Part shown: positions 41,812 through 51,828 of the stretch, in pieces
Position numbering within the stretch: position 1 is the first letter of the stretch
How the letters are laid out: each line of letters begins with the position of its first letter
DNA from: an uncultured Ruminococcus sp.
GTDB taxonomy: Bacteria; Bacillota; Clostridia; Oscillospirales; Ruminococcaceae
DNA: 64,000 bases
Direction: 5' to 3'
Assembly: GCA_900543145.1 (NCBI GenBank)
Contig: UQPZ01000003.1
Span: 1-64,000, forward strand
Position numbers and translations under genes: made by a program
Notes under the pieces: model-generated
What the model was told of the DNA's origin: nothing
What the model saw: the letters and a program-made list of their open reading frames with translations, nothing else
The model's database searches: none

Positions 41812-43134
41812 TTACTTTCTGAAAACAAATTCGTTAAGATCGAACAGATTCCTATCGTTGAACGAATCTGCGAACCAGCCTGAATAACTGTGCTCGATCC
41901 TGAAAAATACAGCGTGTCTTCCCGTAACGCTTTTTATCCTTGCGCTGTATTCCCCGTCGTGCATTCCTATACTGCACACGCCCAGCTCCTCGCCGTTTTC
42001 ATAATCGTCCAGAAGCACTTTTACGGTACTCTTGCAGCCCGCTCCCGTTACATTAAAAGAAAGCTCCATAGTTTTGCTGGAGTAGTCCTCTCCAAAGTCA
42101 AAGTACTTATAACCTATTACCGAGCCTGTCCTTATGTTGGTGACCGGTCTTGAAAAACTGCTTTTTTCCGTAATAAAACAGCCGCCCTTTAAAACGCAGG
42201 CGATCTCTGCAGGAGTGACCCTGTACGGATCAAGCGCTTCTTCAAAGCCAAGCGAAGTCATTTCTACCGGCTTTATTGTTCCGTCTGGAGATATCTCGAT
42301 CTTTTCGGCGCAGGCTCTCCTCGACATTATAGTGCCGTTTGTCATTCTATGATAAAAAATATACCACTGACCTTTTATACAGCATACGGAGCCGTGATTG
42401 TTACCACCGGGATAATCTACACTGTTGTCGATTATATATCCCTTTCTTTCAAAAGGTCCGTAGGGATTGTCAGCAATCGCATAAAAAAGCCTGCTTCCTT
42501 TTCTCGGTGAATATATAAGATAATATTTATCTCCTATCTTTCTAGGCGAACTTGCCTCGAAGAAATCATCGTCTTTTTTTCCGGCAGGTATTACGTCTGC
42601 CTTATAAGACCCTTTTTTTATTTCAAACATATTGCAAGGATCAAGCTCGTTCATATGAGATCTTTCAAAGCCGTAGTAAATATATACTCTTCCGTCGTCG
42701 TCAACAAGCACTCCCGCATCGTTGAAAATCCCCTCGTCGCCTGCGTCGCTCTCATCATATTTGTATTTGGAAAGAAGCCTGAAAGGACCTTCCGGTTTTT
42801 CGCTTATTCCTACGCAGCCCTTTGAACCTAAAATATAAGCGTAAAGATAATACTTTCCGTCCTTGCAGATTACGTCCGGAGCGTAAAGCTCTCTATCTGT
42901 CCAGCTAACAGTATCCGAGTCATGATCGCTGTCGGGGCGGGTATGAAAGCTGTCACCGTGACACTGCCATCTGTTAAGATCATCTACTGGAGCAGACCAT
43001 ACCTTCAGCTTATGATCGCAGAAAGCGTCGGAGCCTGCTCTGTCGTGTGAACCGTAGATATAAACACGGTCACCGAATACTCTCGGTTCAGCGTCGGGAA
43101 TATATTCCCAAAGCGGCAGAAATGGATTTGGCAT
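41812..43134 (-). CDS. Glycoside hydrolase family 43 (arabinosidase/xylosidase type)
   Basis: 440 residues, intracellular (no signal peptide). A five-bladed propeller spans about 1-310, with EPRVFGDRVYIYGSHD (general base Asp region), ELYAPDVICKDGKYYLYA, and FFEASSPRKIGDKYYLIYS carrying the acid Glu. A carboxy beta-sandwich (about 320-440) resembles a CBM6-like module. It should release arabinose or xylose from short oligosaccharides. It follows the GH127 gene by 32 bases and is last of the AraC-GH127-GH43 set. Confidence 0.88.
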   Translation of the reverse strand: MPNPFLPLWEYIPDAEPRVFGDRVYIYGSHDRAGSDAFCDHKLKVWSAPVDDLNRWQCHGDSFHTRPDSDHDSDTVSWTDRELYAPDVICKDGKYYLYAYILGSKGCVGISEKPEGPFRLLSKYKYDESDAGDEGIFNDAGVLVDDDGRVYIYYGFERSHMNELDPCNMFEIKKGSYKADVIPAGKKDDDFFEASSPRKIGDKYYLIYSPRKGSRLFYAIADNPYGPFERKGYIIDNSVDYPGGNNHGSVCCIKGQWYIFYHRMTNGTIMSRRACAEKIEISPDGTIKPVEMTSLGFEEALDPYRVTPAEIACVLKGGCFITEKSSFSRPVTNIRTGSVIGYKYFDFGEDYSSKTMELSFNVTGAGCKSTVKVLLDDYENGEELGVCSIGMHDGEYSARIKSVTGRHAVFFRIEHSYSGWFADSFNDRNLFDLNEFVFRK

Positions 43135-43166
43135 AAATAGTCCTCCTTTATTTTAATTCAGTATTT

Positions 43167-45095
43167 TTAAACTTCTGGTATCCATACTCTCATCTGATTT
43201 TCTCCCCTGTTTCCCCATGCATAATACGGAACAAAGGTCACCGTGCATGGTTTTTTTACAGGCTCATTGTATGAATATAGGCTTTCCGATCCTATGGTTC
43301 TGAACCCCTCTGCATATATAGGAACAGTTCCCTCAAGCAATTCTTTTTCATACTCTCCGATCCTTATCTTACCGTGATTTTTAAGGCTCAGTCCTATTAC
43401 CTCTCCGTTATTGTCGATTCCCTCGGCACAGTATACCAGAGGACCTCTCTGCAGACAGACTTTTCCGCTGTTACAGGCAGCTCTTTCATCGGCGTATACT
43501 CTCTTTACCGACATATCAAAGTTTACCGACAAAGTATCCTCAGCTGTAAACGCTCTGGCTATATAAGCATATCCGTCTATTACTTCCGGCAGTATTTCTT
43601 TTTCGTTTAGCCTTACAGAAGTTTTTTTGCTCCAGTCAGGTATTCTGACCGCAAGAGTAAAACTCATTTTTTCTCCGTCAGGCTTAAAGGAATATTTGAG
43701 CTGTCCTCCGTAGGGATAATCCGCCGACAGAATTATTTTTCCGCCTATTTCAGCGCTTAGCTCCAGTTCTCCTCCAATAAAGAGATCAGAATAGACCGTA
43801 TCCTTCTCCTCAGACCATGCGTACTCCGCAATAGACGGAAGAAGCCGTGCAACGTTCGGAGGACAGCAGGCGCAGGCAAACCATTTGGGCCTTTGCGTCA
43901 GGGTATGACGATGTGTTTTTGCTTGTCCGGACAATCCCGGAATAACCTCGAGAGGATTCACATAAAAGAACCGTTTCCCGTCAAGCTGCATTCCGGCAAG
44001 AACGCAATTGTAAAGCGCCCTCTCCATAACATCGGCGTAAACGCTCTTTCTTTCCAGCCTGAGCATTCTTGAAGCAAAGAAAATAAGACCGATCGACGCA
44101 CAGGTTTCCGAATAAGCGGTATCGTTCGGAAGATGATAATCCTTTGTAAACGCTTCTCCCTCGTACGCCGATCCTATACCGCCGGTAATATACATTCTGC
44201 ACTGAGTAATATTGCTCCATAACCTACGGCACGCATCTGCAAGCTCTTTATCTTCGGTCAGAGCCGCGGCGTCAGCCATTGCCGTATAAAGATAGACTGC
44301 CCTTACCGCATGACCCTCCGCCTTATCCTGCTGACGAACAGGGGCATGGCATTGTGTGTATTCACGGTCGTAGGGATCGCTTCCCCAGACAGTCCAGTTA
44401 TTCCTTTCTCTTTCCTTTATAAAATAATCCCTGTCAGCGCCTCTGATGTCTATAAAATGCTGAGCAAGCTCCTTATATCTTTCATCGCCAGTACAGCGGT
44501 AAAGTCTGAGAAGTGCAAGCTCGATCTCGGGATGTCCCGGGAAACCCCCGGCGCCCTCGGTTATAAAATGATTATATATATGATCCGCCGTTTTTCTCAT
44601 TATCTCAAGCAGCCTTGTCTTTCCAGTACATTCGGCATATGCGGCGGCAGCTTCTATCAGGTGTCCGGCACAGTAAAGCTCATGAGCCTCAGCAAGATTT
44701 GTCCACCTCTTATCAGGCTCCTTGACTGTAAAATATGTATTAAGATAACCGTCCTCATGCTGCGCGCTTCCTATAAGCTCGATCACCTCGTCACAGCTTT
44801 TCTCTAGCTTAGGGTCAGGGTACATTGCCAGTGAATACGCTGCACCCTCAAGCCATTTGGCAGCATCGCTGTCCTGAAAAACCATTCCGTAAAATTCGCC
44901 GCTGCATTTGCCTGTACGAATTTTTTCAGCCGCCATTCTGAAATTTTCAATACAATGACTTTTTTCAGCGCCCTCGATCTCGTCTTTAAGAGCCTTTTCC
45001 TGGTACGGTATGACCTCGTCCTTTATCAGTCTTTCGTATCTTCCGAAAAAACTGTCGCTTATCTTGAATCTTTTTAGTATCTTCAGATCCGGCAT
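43167..45095 (-). CDS. GH127 beta-L-arabinofuranosidase (DUF1680)
   Basis: 642 residues from ATG 45095 (MPDLKILKRFKISDSFFGRY) with GGAGG nine bases upstream; a start eight codons earlier is less likely. The (alpha/alpha) barrel contains NLAEAHELYCAGHLIEAA, the Glu motif SETCASIG, and the cysteine cluster FACACCPPNVARLLPS that binds zinc and supplies the Cys nucleophile in this family. The carboxy half is beta-rich. No signal peptide, so it acts on imported arabinosides (plant hydroxyproline-linked or arabinan fragments). Confidence 0.9.
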   Translation of the reverse strand: MPDLKILKRFKISDSFFGRYERLIKDEVIPYQEKALKDEIEGAEKSHCIENFRMAAEKIRTGKCSGEFYGMVFQDSDAAKWLEGAAYSLAMYPDPKLEKSCDEVIELIGSAQHEDGYLNTYFTVKEPDKRWTNLAEAHELYCAGHLIEAAAAYAECTGKTRLLEIMRKTADHIYNHFITEGAGGFPGHPEIELALLRLYRCTGDERYKELAQHFIDIRGADRDYFIKERERNNWTVWGSDPYDREYTQCHAPVRQQDKAEGHAVRAVYLYTAMADAAALTEDKELADACRRLWSNITQCRMYITGGIGSAYEGEAFTKDYHLPNDTAYSETCASIGLIFFASRMLRLERKSVYADVMERALYNCVLAGMQLDGKRFFYVNPLEVIPGLSGQAKTHRHTLTQRPKWFACACCPPNVARLLPSIAEYAWSEEKDTVYSDLFIGGELELSAEIGGKIILSADYPYGGQLKYSFKPDGEKMSFTLAVRIPDWSKKTSVRLNEKEILPEVIDGYAYIARAFTAEDTLSVNFDMSVKRVYADERAACNSGKVCLQRGPLVYCAEGIDNNGEVIGLSLKNHGKIRIGEYEKELLEGTVPIYAEGFRTIGSESLYSYNEPVKKPCTVTFVPYYAWGNRGENQMRVWIPEV

Positions 45096-45262
45096 ATTAT
45101 GACCTCCAACTTTCTGCAAACATCAGTCAGCGCACCAAAATACTGAATAAAAGGCGCACATACTTTGAATTTATATATGTATTATAATCCCGTAGACGCC
45201 TTTTTTCAATGGATAATATTCTATTTTTCATGTATTATTTTCCGATTTCACAGAACTGAGAA

Positions 45263-46123
45263 CTAAATTTTCGGCAGATAAGATCTTCTGAAGCTGTCGG
45301 GAGAAATACCGTTCTCCCTGCTGAACATTCTGCTGAAATGAAACGCGTCGTAAAAACCTGTAAGAGCGGCAATATCTGATATTGTAAGATCGGTTTCAAG
45401 CAGCAGCTTTCTAGCCCGCTCCATACGCAGGAAAAGCTGATACTGCCTAATCGTCATTCCCGTTTCCTTCTTAAACACAGCTCCTGCATACTTATACGAC
45501 AAGCCGCAGCTTTTTTCAATATCTTGTGCAGAAACATATCCGCAGCAAAATTCAGAAAGATATTCCCTGATCTTCCTGACACAGCTGTTTTCCCGTTCTG
45601 CCTTTCCGCCGTTAAGTCCTGCCGCTTCAATAAAAAGCTCCCAGAGCCTTACTGAGGCAAGCGGAATATTTCCGGAGTTATGAGCCTTGACAAGCTGAGC
45701 AAAAAGCGTTCTTGCCATACCGTCCGGCGGCATTTTTACAAGCTTAGGAACAGTAAGACAGCAGCTTTTTGAATCTGAGGGTAAAAAAAGCTTTTTATTA
45801 TCTGAAAGCCTCAGCTCGGGAATTTCCTCTCCTGCTTCATTACAGAGAAAATGTGCGTAATACCATGCCGTACCCGGCTTAAAAGGCTTTTCTCCCCAAT
45901 GATGAACGCCATTTTTCAGAAAGAACAGGCTGTCCGAAGTCAGCTCATAGCTTTCTCCGTCCTCAGTTACCTCCATACTGCCTTTCAGCAGATATACCGC
46001 AACGCTGAAATCCGCAGTACGGTCGCAGTGAATCATAGGAATCGCCGTAAAACCGTAATCAGCCTCAATGACAAAAGGCATATCGCCGCAGGGTATCTTT
46101 ATCAAATGCTTTCCGCTCAAATA
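45263..46123 (-). CDS. AraC-family transcription regulator with cupin sensor
   Basis: Product of roughly 286-298 residues. The amino half is a cupin-like sugar-sensing domain; the carboxy 95 residues hold two helix-turn-helix motifs (SAQDIEKSCGLSYKYAGAVF and LTISDIAALTGFYDAFHFSR). The start is uncertain: the frame opens at 46159, but TTG 46120 or GTG 46129 sit nearer an AAGGGCGG site. It is upstream of and co-oriented with GH127 and GH43, so it probably activates them in response to an arabinose-containing sugar. Confidence 0.85.
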   Translation of the reverse strand, partial: YLSGKHLIKIPCGDMPFVIEADYGFTAIPMIHCDRTADFSVAVYLLKGSMEVTEDGESYELTSDSLFFLKNGVHHWGEKPFKPGTAWYYAHFLCNEAGEEIPELRLSDNKKLFLPSDSKSCCLTVPKLVKMPPDGMARTLFAQLVKAHNSGNIPLASVRLWELFIEAAGLNGGKAERENSCVRKIREYLSEFCCGYVSAQDIEKSCGLSYKYAGAVFKKETGMTIRQYQLFLRMERARKLLLETDLTISDIAALTGFYDAFHFSRMFSRENGISPDSFRRSYLPKI

Positions 46124-46203
46124 AATCACCGCCCTTATGCTGTGACTCAAGTATAACACACTGCTGTCCGCTATTCAACAGATATTTATTAATACCCTGA
46201 AAT

Positions 46204-46395
46204 TTATTTTTCCTTCTTATCAGTTCGGCGTTTAAGCTCTCTCATTATTTCATAATATTCATTTTTGCTTATTATATTTTCCGAAAGCGCATTTACTGCG
46301 TCAGACGCAGGATACAGACTGTCAAAGATATAAGCAATTATATCCTCTTTATTGGATACGCTTACTTCCTTATTGTTTCTTAGCTTTATCTTCAT
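46204..46395 (-). CDS. Small hypothetical protein
   Basis: 63 residues, charged (MKIKLRNNKEVSVSNKEDII at the start, RRTDKKEK at the end), predicted soluble and helical. No family recognised, and the ribosome site is weak (GGTG). It lies between the ABC exporter terminator and araC on the same strand. It could be an expressed small protein or chance. Confidence 0.4.
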   Translation of the reverse strand: MKIKLRNNKEVSVSNKEDIIAYIFDSLYPASDAVNALSENIISKNEYYEIMRELKRRTDKKEK

Positions 46396-46480
46396 AATTA
46401 CACCGGCTTTAACGAGCGTACGGATATTTCCGCCAAGGAAAGTATACTCTGTATATAAGACATATATTCACTTACATATA

Positions 46481-46518
46481 AAAAACCTCCGCATACCCTG
46501 ATCTGATATGCGGAGGTT
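46481..46518 (-). terminator. Terminator of the MarR-ABC operon
   Basis: CCTCCGCAT (46487-46495) and ATGCGGAGG (46508-46516) form a nine-pair stem, followed on the minus strand by TTTTTTATATG. Confidence 0.85.
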
Positions 46519-46528
46519 ATGATGTTAA

Positions 46529-48439
46529 TTATGCCGTTTCCTCGGAAAAATTTCCGGTATAAAGCTGATAATACCTGCCCTTTTTAGCAATAAGCTCGTC
46601 GTGAGTTCCGCGCTCGATAATTCTTCCCTGCTCAAGCACCATAATACAGTCGGAATTGCGCACAGTCGAAAGCCTGTGTGCTATTACAAAGGTCGTTCTT
46701 CCTGTCATAAGAGCGTCCATACCTGCCTGAACAAGTGATTCGGTTCTTGTATCTATCGAGGAGGTCGCCTCGTCAAGTATCAGGACCGGAGGATCTCCGA
46801 CAGCTGCCCTTGCGATAGCTATAAGCTGACGCTGACCTTGACTGAGATTTCCGCCGTCGCCGGTAAGAACAGTATTGTATCCGTCCGGCAGACGTCTGAT
46901 AAATTCATCGGCATTGGCAAGCTTTGCCGCGGCGATGCATTCCTCGTCTGAGGCTTCAAGATTGCCGTAGCGTATATTCTCCATTACCGTTCCTGTAAAC
47001 AGATGAGTGTCCTGAAGGACTATCCCAAGAGTTTTTCTTAAAGAGGACTTTTTTATCTTGGTAATATTTATTCCATCGTAGCGTATTTTTCCGTCCTGAA
47101 TATCATAGAACCGGTTAATGAGATTTGTAATAGTAGTCTTTCCCGCTCCGGTCGAACCTACAAAAGCTATTTTCTGACCGGGTTTTGCAAAAAGCCTTAC
47201 GTCGTGAAGCACTATTTTTTCATCACTGTAGCCGAAATCCACTCCGTCAAATACGACTTCTCCCTCCAGCTTGGTATAGGTCACGCTTCCGTCGGACTTA
47301 TGCGGGTGCTTCCATGCCCATGTTCCGGTTCTTTCCGCACATTCCTCAAGTTCTCCGTTCATGCTGTACTTGGCGTTTACAAATTCAACATAGCCGCTGT
47401 CCTCCTCCGGCTTTTCGTCCATAAGACTGAAAAGCCTCTGCGCTCCGGCCGATGCCATGACAACAAACGACATCTGCTGGCTGATCTGAGTTATAGGCTG
47501 TGAAAAATTCTTATTAAGTCCGACAAAGGCTACGATTATACCCAAAGTAAGTCCGGCGTATCCGTTCAAAGCAAGTACAGCTCCGAGTATCGAGCATATT
47601 ACATAGCTTATATTTCCGATATTAGCGTTTACCGGCATCATGATATTTGCAAATTTATTCGCCTCGTTCGCACTTTCACGCAGGCGGTCGTTAAGCTTTA
47701 CGAATTCCTCAACCGACTTTTCCTCATGGCAGAAAACCTTTACGACCTTCTGACCGTCCAGCATTTCTTCAATAAAGCCGTCTACCGCTCCAAGATCTCT
47801 CTGCTGCGCAGAAAAGTGCATACCGGATCTTTTGGAAAGAATATTGGTTACCCAAAGCATAACAAAAGCCATACCGACGGTCAGTATTGTCATCGGGATA
47901 TTCAGGATAATCATAGACACAAACGTCATAATAAGCGTTACTGCGGAATTAATGACCTGCGGTATGCTCTGGCATATGAACTGACGAAGAGTATCAACAT
48001 CGTTTGTATAAACAGACATTATGTCACCGTGAGGGTGCGTATCAAAATACTTTATCGGAAGCGATTCCATATTGGAAAACAAATCATCTCTCAGATTCCT
48101 GAGAGTACCCTGTCCGATATTGACCATTATCCTGTTATATGCATAAGCAGCGATAATTCCCACAAGGTAGATCAGAGCCAGCTCGGCAAGAGCTTTGCTA
48201 AGCGGAGAAAAATCCGGTTCGCTCGATTTCAGCATAGGTTCAATATAATCGTCAACCAGCGACTGAATAAACATCATTCCCTTTATAGTCGAAAACGCCT
48301 GAATTATAATGCATATAACGACAACGATAAAAGAGAAGGTGTAATTCGTCAGTATATTCTTCAGAACTCTTCCGAGAGTTTTCAGCTGACCCTTCTGTAT
48401 AGGCGGTTTTTCCATAGCTCCGGCTTTTTTCATTTTCAT
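46529..48439 (-). CDS. ABC multidrug exporter half-transporter (subunit B)
   Basis: 636 residues: six-helix membrane domain (about 35-330) and an ATPase domain (about 390-636) with Walker A GSTGAGKTT, signature LSQGQRQLIAIAR, Walker B LILDEATSSID and an H-loop IAHRLSTV. A 50-residue insertion between the two (EECAERTGTWAWKHPHKSDG) is usual in the LmrD-like subunit of heterodimeric exporters. The partner gene ends 17 bases upstream. It probably exports drugs or peptides; the substrate is unknown. Confidence 0.93.
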   Translation of the reverse strand: MKMKKAGAMEKPPIQKGQLKTLGRVLKNILTNYTFSFIVVVICIIIQAFSTIKGMMFIQSLVDDYIEPMLKSSEPDFSPLSKALAELALIYLVGIIAAYAYNRIMVNIGQGTLRNLRDDLFSNMESLPIKYFDTHPHGDIMSVYTNDVDTLRQFICQSIPQVINSAVTLIMTFVSMIILNIPMTILTVGMAFVMLWVTNILSKRSGMHFSAQQRDLGAVDGFIEEMLDGQKVVKVFCHEEKSVEEFVKLNDRLRESANEANKFANIMMPVNANIGNISYVICSILGAVLALNGYAGLTLGIIVAFVGLNKNFSQPITQISQQMSFVVMASAGAQRLFSLMDEKPEEDSGYVEFVNAKYSMNGELEECAERTGTWAWKHPHKSDGSVTYTKLEGEVVFDGVDFGYSDEKIVLHDVRLFAKPGQKIAFVGSTGAGKTTITNLINRFYDIQDGKIRYDGINITKIKKSSLRKTLGIVLQDTHLFTGTVMENIRYGNLEASDEECIAAAKLANADEFIRRLPDGYNTVLTGDGGNLSQGQRQLIAIARAAVGDPPVLILDEATSSIDTRTESLVQAGMDALMTGRTTFVIAHRLSTVRNSDCIMVLEQGRIIERGTHDELIAKKGRYYQLYTGNFSEETA

Positions 48440-48456
48440 TGTTCACTCCTCCTTTC

Positions 48457-50193
48457 CTACTGCTGATCGAAATCTCCGCCGCCCTTGATCTGGGATTCAT
48501 ATATCTCGCGGTAGATCTCATTTGATTCTATAAGACGGCTGTGAGTTCCGAAGCCGTTAACTCTTCCTCCGTCCAGTACGATTATCCTGTCGGCGTCCTG
48601 AACGCTTGATATGCGCTGTGCAATAATAAATTTAGTAGTTCCGGGAATCGACCTTGCAAATGCTGCTCTTATCTTAGCGTCTGTAGCGGTATCAACTGCG
48701 CTAGTAGAATCGTCAAGTATAAGCACCTTCGGCTTTTTCAGCAAAGCTCTTGCAATACAAAGCCTCTGCTTCTGTCCTCCTGAAACATTAGTGCCGCCCT
48801 GTTCTATATAAGTATTGTATCCGTCAGGAAAGCTTTCTATAAACTCGTCAGCGCAGGCTGCACGGCAGGCTTCAATACATTCCGCCTCGGAAGCATTCTC
48901 ATTTCCCCACCGAAGATTTTCAAGTATTGTACCTGAGAACAGCACGTTTTTCTGGAGTACGACCGAGACCTGATTCCTGAGATACTCCATATCGTATTCC
49001 CTGACATCTGTTCCGCCGACGCATACCGAACCGCTGTCTACATCATAAAGCCTGCTGATAAGATTTACAAGACTGGTTTTTCCGCAGCCTGTAGATCCTA
49101 TTATACCAATCGTTTCGCCAGACCTTATATGAAGATCTATATCCGAAAGCACCTCCTTGCCTTCGTTGTGCTTATATGAAAAGAAAACGTGATTAAAATC
49201 TACAGAGCCGTCCTTCATATCAGTAACGGGATCTTCGCAGTTGTGAAGCTCCGGCTGCTCTTTCAGCACCTCGGAAATACGCTTTATGCTGGCAGTACTC
49301 ATAGTGATCATAACAAATATCATAGAAAGCATCATAAGCGACATCATAGCGCTCATTACATATGTAAACAGCGAAGTAAGCTCTCCTGTTTTAAGATCTC
49401 CTGCCGTGACTAATTTTGCGCCGAACCAGCTTATTGCTATCAGACAGCCGTAAACCGCCGTCATCATTGCGGGATTATTCAGGGCGAGAATACTTTCAGC
49501 TTTAGAAAAAAGCCTATAAAGATTGCCGGAAGCCTTTCCGAATTTCTGCTTTTCATGATCTTCCCGCACATATGCCTTTACAACTCTTACCGCAGAAACG
49601 TTTTCCTGAATACTTGCATTTAGATCATCATATTTTCTGAACGCAACATTGAATACCTTCATTGCCTTCAGCATTACAGCCGCAAGAGCAGCTCCGAGAA
49701 ATACTATTGCAGCAAGGAAGATAAGGCTCATTTTAAAGCTTATAAAGAAGCACATTGCCATACTGGATATAAGCATAAGCGGCGCTCGTACTGCAATTCT
49801 TATTACCATCTGATATGCATTCTGAACATTGGTAACGTCCGTGGTCATTCTTGTTACAAGACCCGCTGTGCTGTACTTGTCAATATTGGAAAACGAATAC
49901 CTCTGAATTCTCCGATAAACCGCCTCTCTCAGATTGCAGGCAACGCCGGTCGAAGCCTTAGCAGCATATTTTCCGGCAAGAACTCCCGCCGTAAGACTTA
50001 TCATTGCCGCTGCGATCATCAGTCCTCCGTACATATAAACGCTGCTCATATTGCTTTTTTCAATTCCCTCGTCGATTATCTTCGCCATAATAAAAGGAAG
50101 AAGAACCTCCATAAAAACCTCCAGCGCCGAGAACAGCGGAGTTAAAAGCGAAGCTTTTTTATACTGTTTTACCTGTGCAATAATCTCTTTCAT
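48457..50193 (-). CDS. ABC multidrug exporter half-transporter (subunit A)
   Basis: 578 residues with a six-helix membrane domain (about 15-310) and ATPase (about 335-575). Walker A is GSTGCGKTS, the signature VSGGQKQRLCIARALL, and Walker B reads VLILDDSTSAVD: Asp replaces the catalytic Glu after Walker B, as expected for the degenerate site of a heterodimeric exporter. The start overlaps the end of the marR gene by 35 bases. Partner is the 46529-48439 gene. Confidence 0.93.
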   Translation of the reverse strand: MKEIIAQVKQYKKASLLTPLFSALEVFMEVLLPFIMAKIIDEGIEKSNMSSVYMYGGLMIAAAMISLTAGVLAGKYAAKASTGVACNLREAVYRRIQRYSFSNIDKYSTAGLVTRMTTDVTNVQNAYQMVIRIAVRAPLMLISSMAMCFFISFKMSLIFLAAIVFLGAALAAVMLKAMKVFNVAFRKYDDLNASIQENVSAVRVVKAYVREDHEKQKFGKASGNLYRLFSKAESILALNNPAMMTAVYGCLIAISWFGAKLVTAGDLKTGELTSLFTYVMSAMMSLMMLSMIFVMITMSTASIKRISEVLKEQPELHNCEDPVTDMKDGSVDFNHVFFSYKHNEGKEVLSDIDLHIRSGETIGIIGSTGCGKTSLVNLISRLYDVDSGSVCVGGTDVREYDMEYLRNQVSVVLQKNVLFSGTILENLRWGNENASEAECIEACRAACADEFIESFPDGYNTYIEQGGTNVSGGQKQRLCIARALLKKPKVLILDDSTSAVDTATDAKIRAAFARSIPGTTKFIIAQRISSVQDADRIIVLDGGRVNGFGTHSRLIESNEIYREIYESQIKGGGDFDQQ

Positions 50194-50647
50194 TGCTTTT
50201 CCCTCCTACGTTTATTTTTGCGGTATTTTCGATCATTCTTCTCTGCAGTATGTCCATTGTTTCCAAGTCGTCCTGAGTAAAATTCTGAAAAACCATGTTT
50301 TCTATTTGTTTCATGCAGTTTCCTATGTCCTCCTCCAATGCCAGTGCTTTTTTCGTTACTGCTATATTCTTCTGACGCTCATCACCCTCGCAGCTTTCAT
50401 AGGTAAGATACCCGTTGAGCCTGAGCTTTTTTATAAGTCCCGATACGGTAGCCCTTGAAATATTGAATACTCTGTGTATTTCCGCAGAGCAGACGTTTTT
50501 ATCCGAACGATCCAGTATATACATAAGTACATGGCTCTGAGCAGCAGTGATCCCCTTATTCGCAAGAATACCGTTAATTGCACCTTCGATTTTAAGATGT
50601 ATAAACTTTGAGTTTTTCAGAATCGACTCTTTTTTGTTATCATACAA
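50159..50647 (-). CDS. MarR-family regulator of the ABC exporter
   Basis: 162 residues. The winged helix-turn-helix (about 40-105) includes GITAAQSHVLMYILDRSD, FNISRATVSGLIKKLRLNGY and the wing YESCEGDERQKNIAVT. First gene of the exporter operon and probably its repressor, released by exporter substrates. AGGAGG lies ahead of the ATG. LysR at 50818 is divergent across a 170-base gap. Confidence 0.9.
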   Translation of the reverse strand: MYDNKKESILKNSKFIHLKIEGAINGILANKGITAAQSHVLMYILDRSDKNVCSAEIHRVFNISRATVSGLIKKLRLNGYLTYESCEGDERQKNIAVTKKALALEEDIGNCMKQIENMVFQNFTQDDLETMDILQRRMIENTAKINVGGKSNERDYCTGKTV

Positions 50648-50817
50648 ATTATTAACCTCCTGACTGATATGAAGCTAACATTTTCTTTATTCAATAATAC
50701 ACTATTTTCTCTTGAAAGTGAAATTCAAATATGTTATAATCAATAAAAAGATTTTATAGTTTATTATTATTTAATTTTATTTGTTTAAATTCAACAATAA
50801 GAAAGGAATACTTTAAA

Positions 50818-51705
50818 ATGAATACTGTGCAGCTTGAATGCTTTCTCGCAGTAGCCGAGCATCTGAATTTTTCAAAAGCGGCGGAGACGGTAAATATTAC
50901 TCAGCCTGCGGTAAGCCATCAGATAAATTCCCTTGAAGATGAGCTTGGAGTAAAGCTTTTTTCAAGAACAAGCAAGAGCGTTAAGCTTACGCATGAAGGA
51001 GTTCAGTTTATTTCAGACGCGGAAGCTATAATGAAAATAGCGCTGACTTCAAAAGAACGGCTTGCCCGTATTACATCGGAAAAGCCGATAAGACTAGGGA
51101 TAGGCTGTCATAATCAGGCAGAACTTGATGTTCTTCCTCCGATATTAAGAAATCTTACTCAGGAATATCCTCTTCTCCAGCCTTTGATTCATGTTATACC
51201 GTTCAGGTCTATTGACAATATGCTTTCCGACGGTAAGATACAGGCAATGCTCTCGCTGACAAGCCGTCCTGATAAACAGAACAGCGGTATTTATACCGAG
51301 CTTTGCCGATGTCCTTTAATGTGCATATGCTCAAAGGACTATCTGCTAGCAGAACATTCCGCTCTAAGAGAAGATCAGCTTTCCGGAAAGGCCGTTCTTA
51401 TCGAACGACACAAATGCCCTGATGTTGTCTTTAAATTTCAGAGCCGTATAGTTACCAATAATTCAGCGGACAGCCTTTATTTCTGCGACAGCTACGAAAC
51501 AGGTACGGCGCTTGTTAAATCAGGGGCAGGCTTTATGCTTTTTCCTAAACTTCCGAATATGAATGACCCGAACCTTCGCTATATACCTGTAACCGGCACA
51601 GAACCTGTTTCACTGGGATTGTTTTATAAAACACTTCAGGGCAACCCTGTTCTTAAAAGCCTTATATCTGCCGCTTTAAATATTTATTCAAGTTTTGCCG
51701 TATAA
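50818..51705 (+). CDS. LysR-family transcription regulator
   Basis: 295 residues: amino HTH (MNTVQLECFLAVAEHLNFSK, AAETVNITQPAVSHQINSLE) and a LysR substrate-binding domain (about 90-293) with the usual alpha/beta halves. Co-inducer unknown. It is divergent from the marR-ABC operon and has no obvious target gene downstream, so it may act on itself or on marR. AAGGA precedes the ATG. Confidence 0.92.
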   Translation: MNTVQLECFLAVAEHLNFSKAAETVNITQPAVSHQINSLEDELGVKLFSRTSKSVKLTHEGVQFISDAEAIMKIALTSKERLARITSEKPIRLGIGCHNQAELDVLPPILRNLTQEYPLLQPLIHVIPFRSIDNMLSDGKIQAMLSLTSRPDKQNSGIYTELCRCPLMCICSKDYLLAEHSALREDQLSGKAVLIERHKCPDVVFKFQSRIVTNNSADSLYFCDSYETGTALVKSGAGFMLFPKLPNMNDPNLRYIPVTGTEPVSLGLFYKTLQGNPVLKSLISAALNIYSSFAV

Positions 51706-51741
51706 ATCCGCCTCAGTATTTATATATTTTTAAATTGACTA

Positions 51742-51770
51742 TTGCAAAATCATAAATAATATTGTAAAAT
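51742..51770 (+). promoter_or_regulatory. Promoter of the TM2 protein gene
   Basis: TTGCAA (51742-51747), 17 bases and TAAAAT (51765-51770), 58 bases before the ATG. Confidence 0.6.
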
Positions 51771-51828
51771 ATATGTATCGAATTTAATCGAAAAATCTTT
51801 TTTTAATTTAAACACGGAGGTAGAAGCT

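Noticed and set aside
47204..47503. Antisense frames within the ABC exporter, such as this 99-codon one
   Set aside because: No ribosome site, no recognisable domain and full overlap with a conserved transporter gene.
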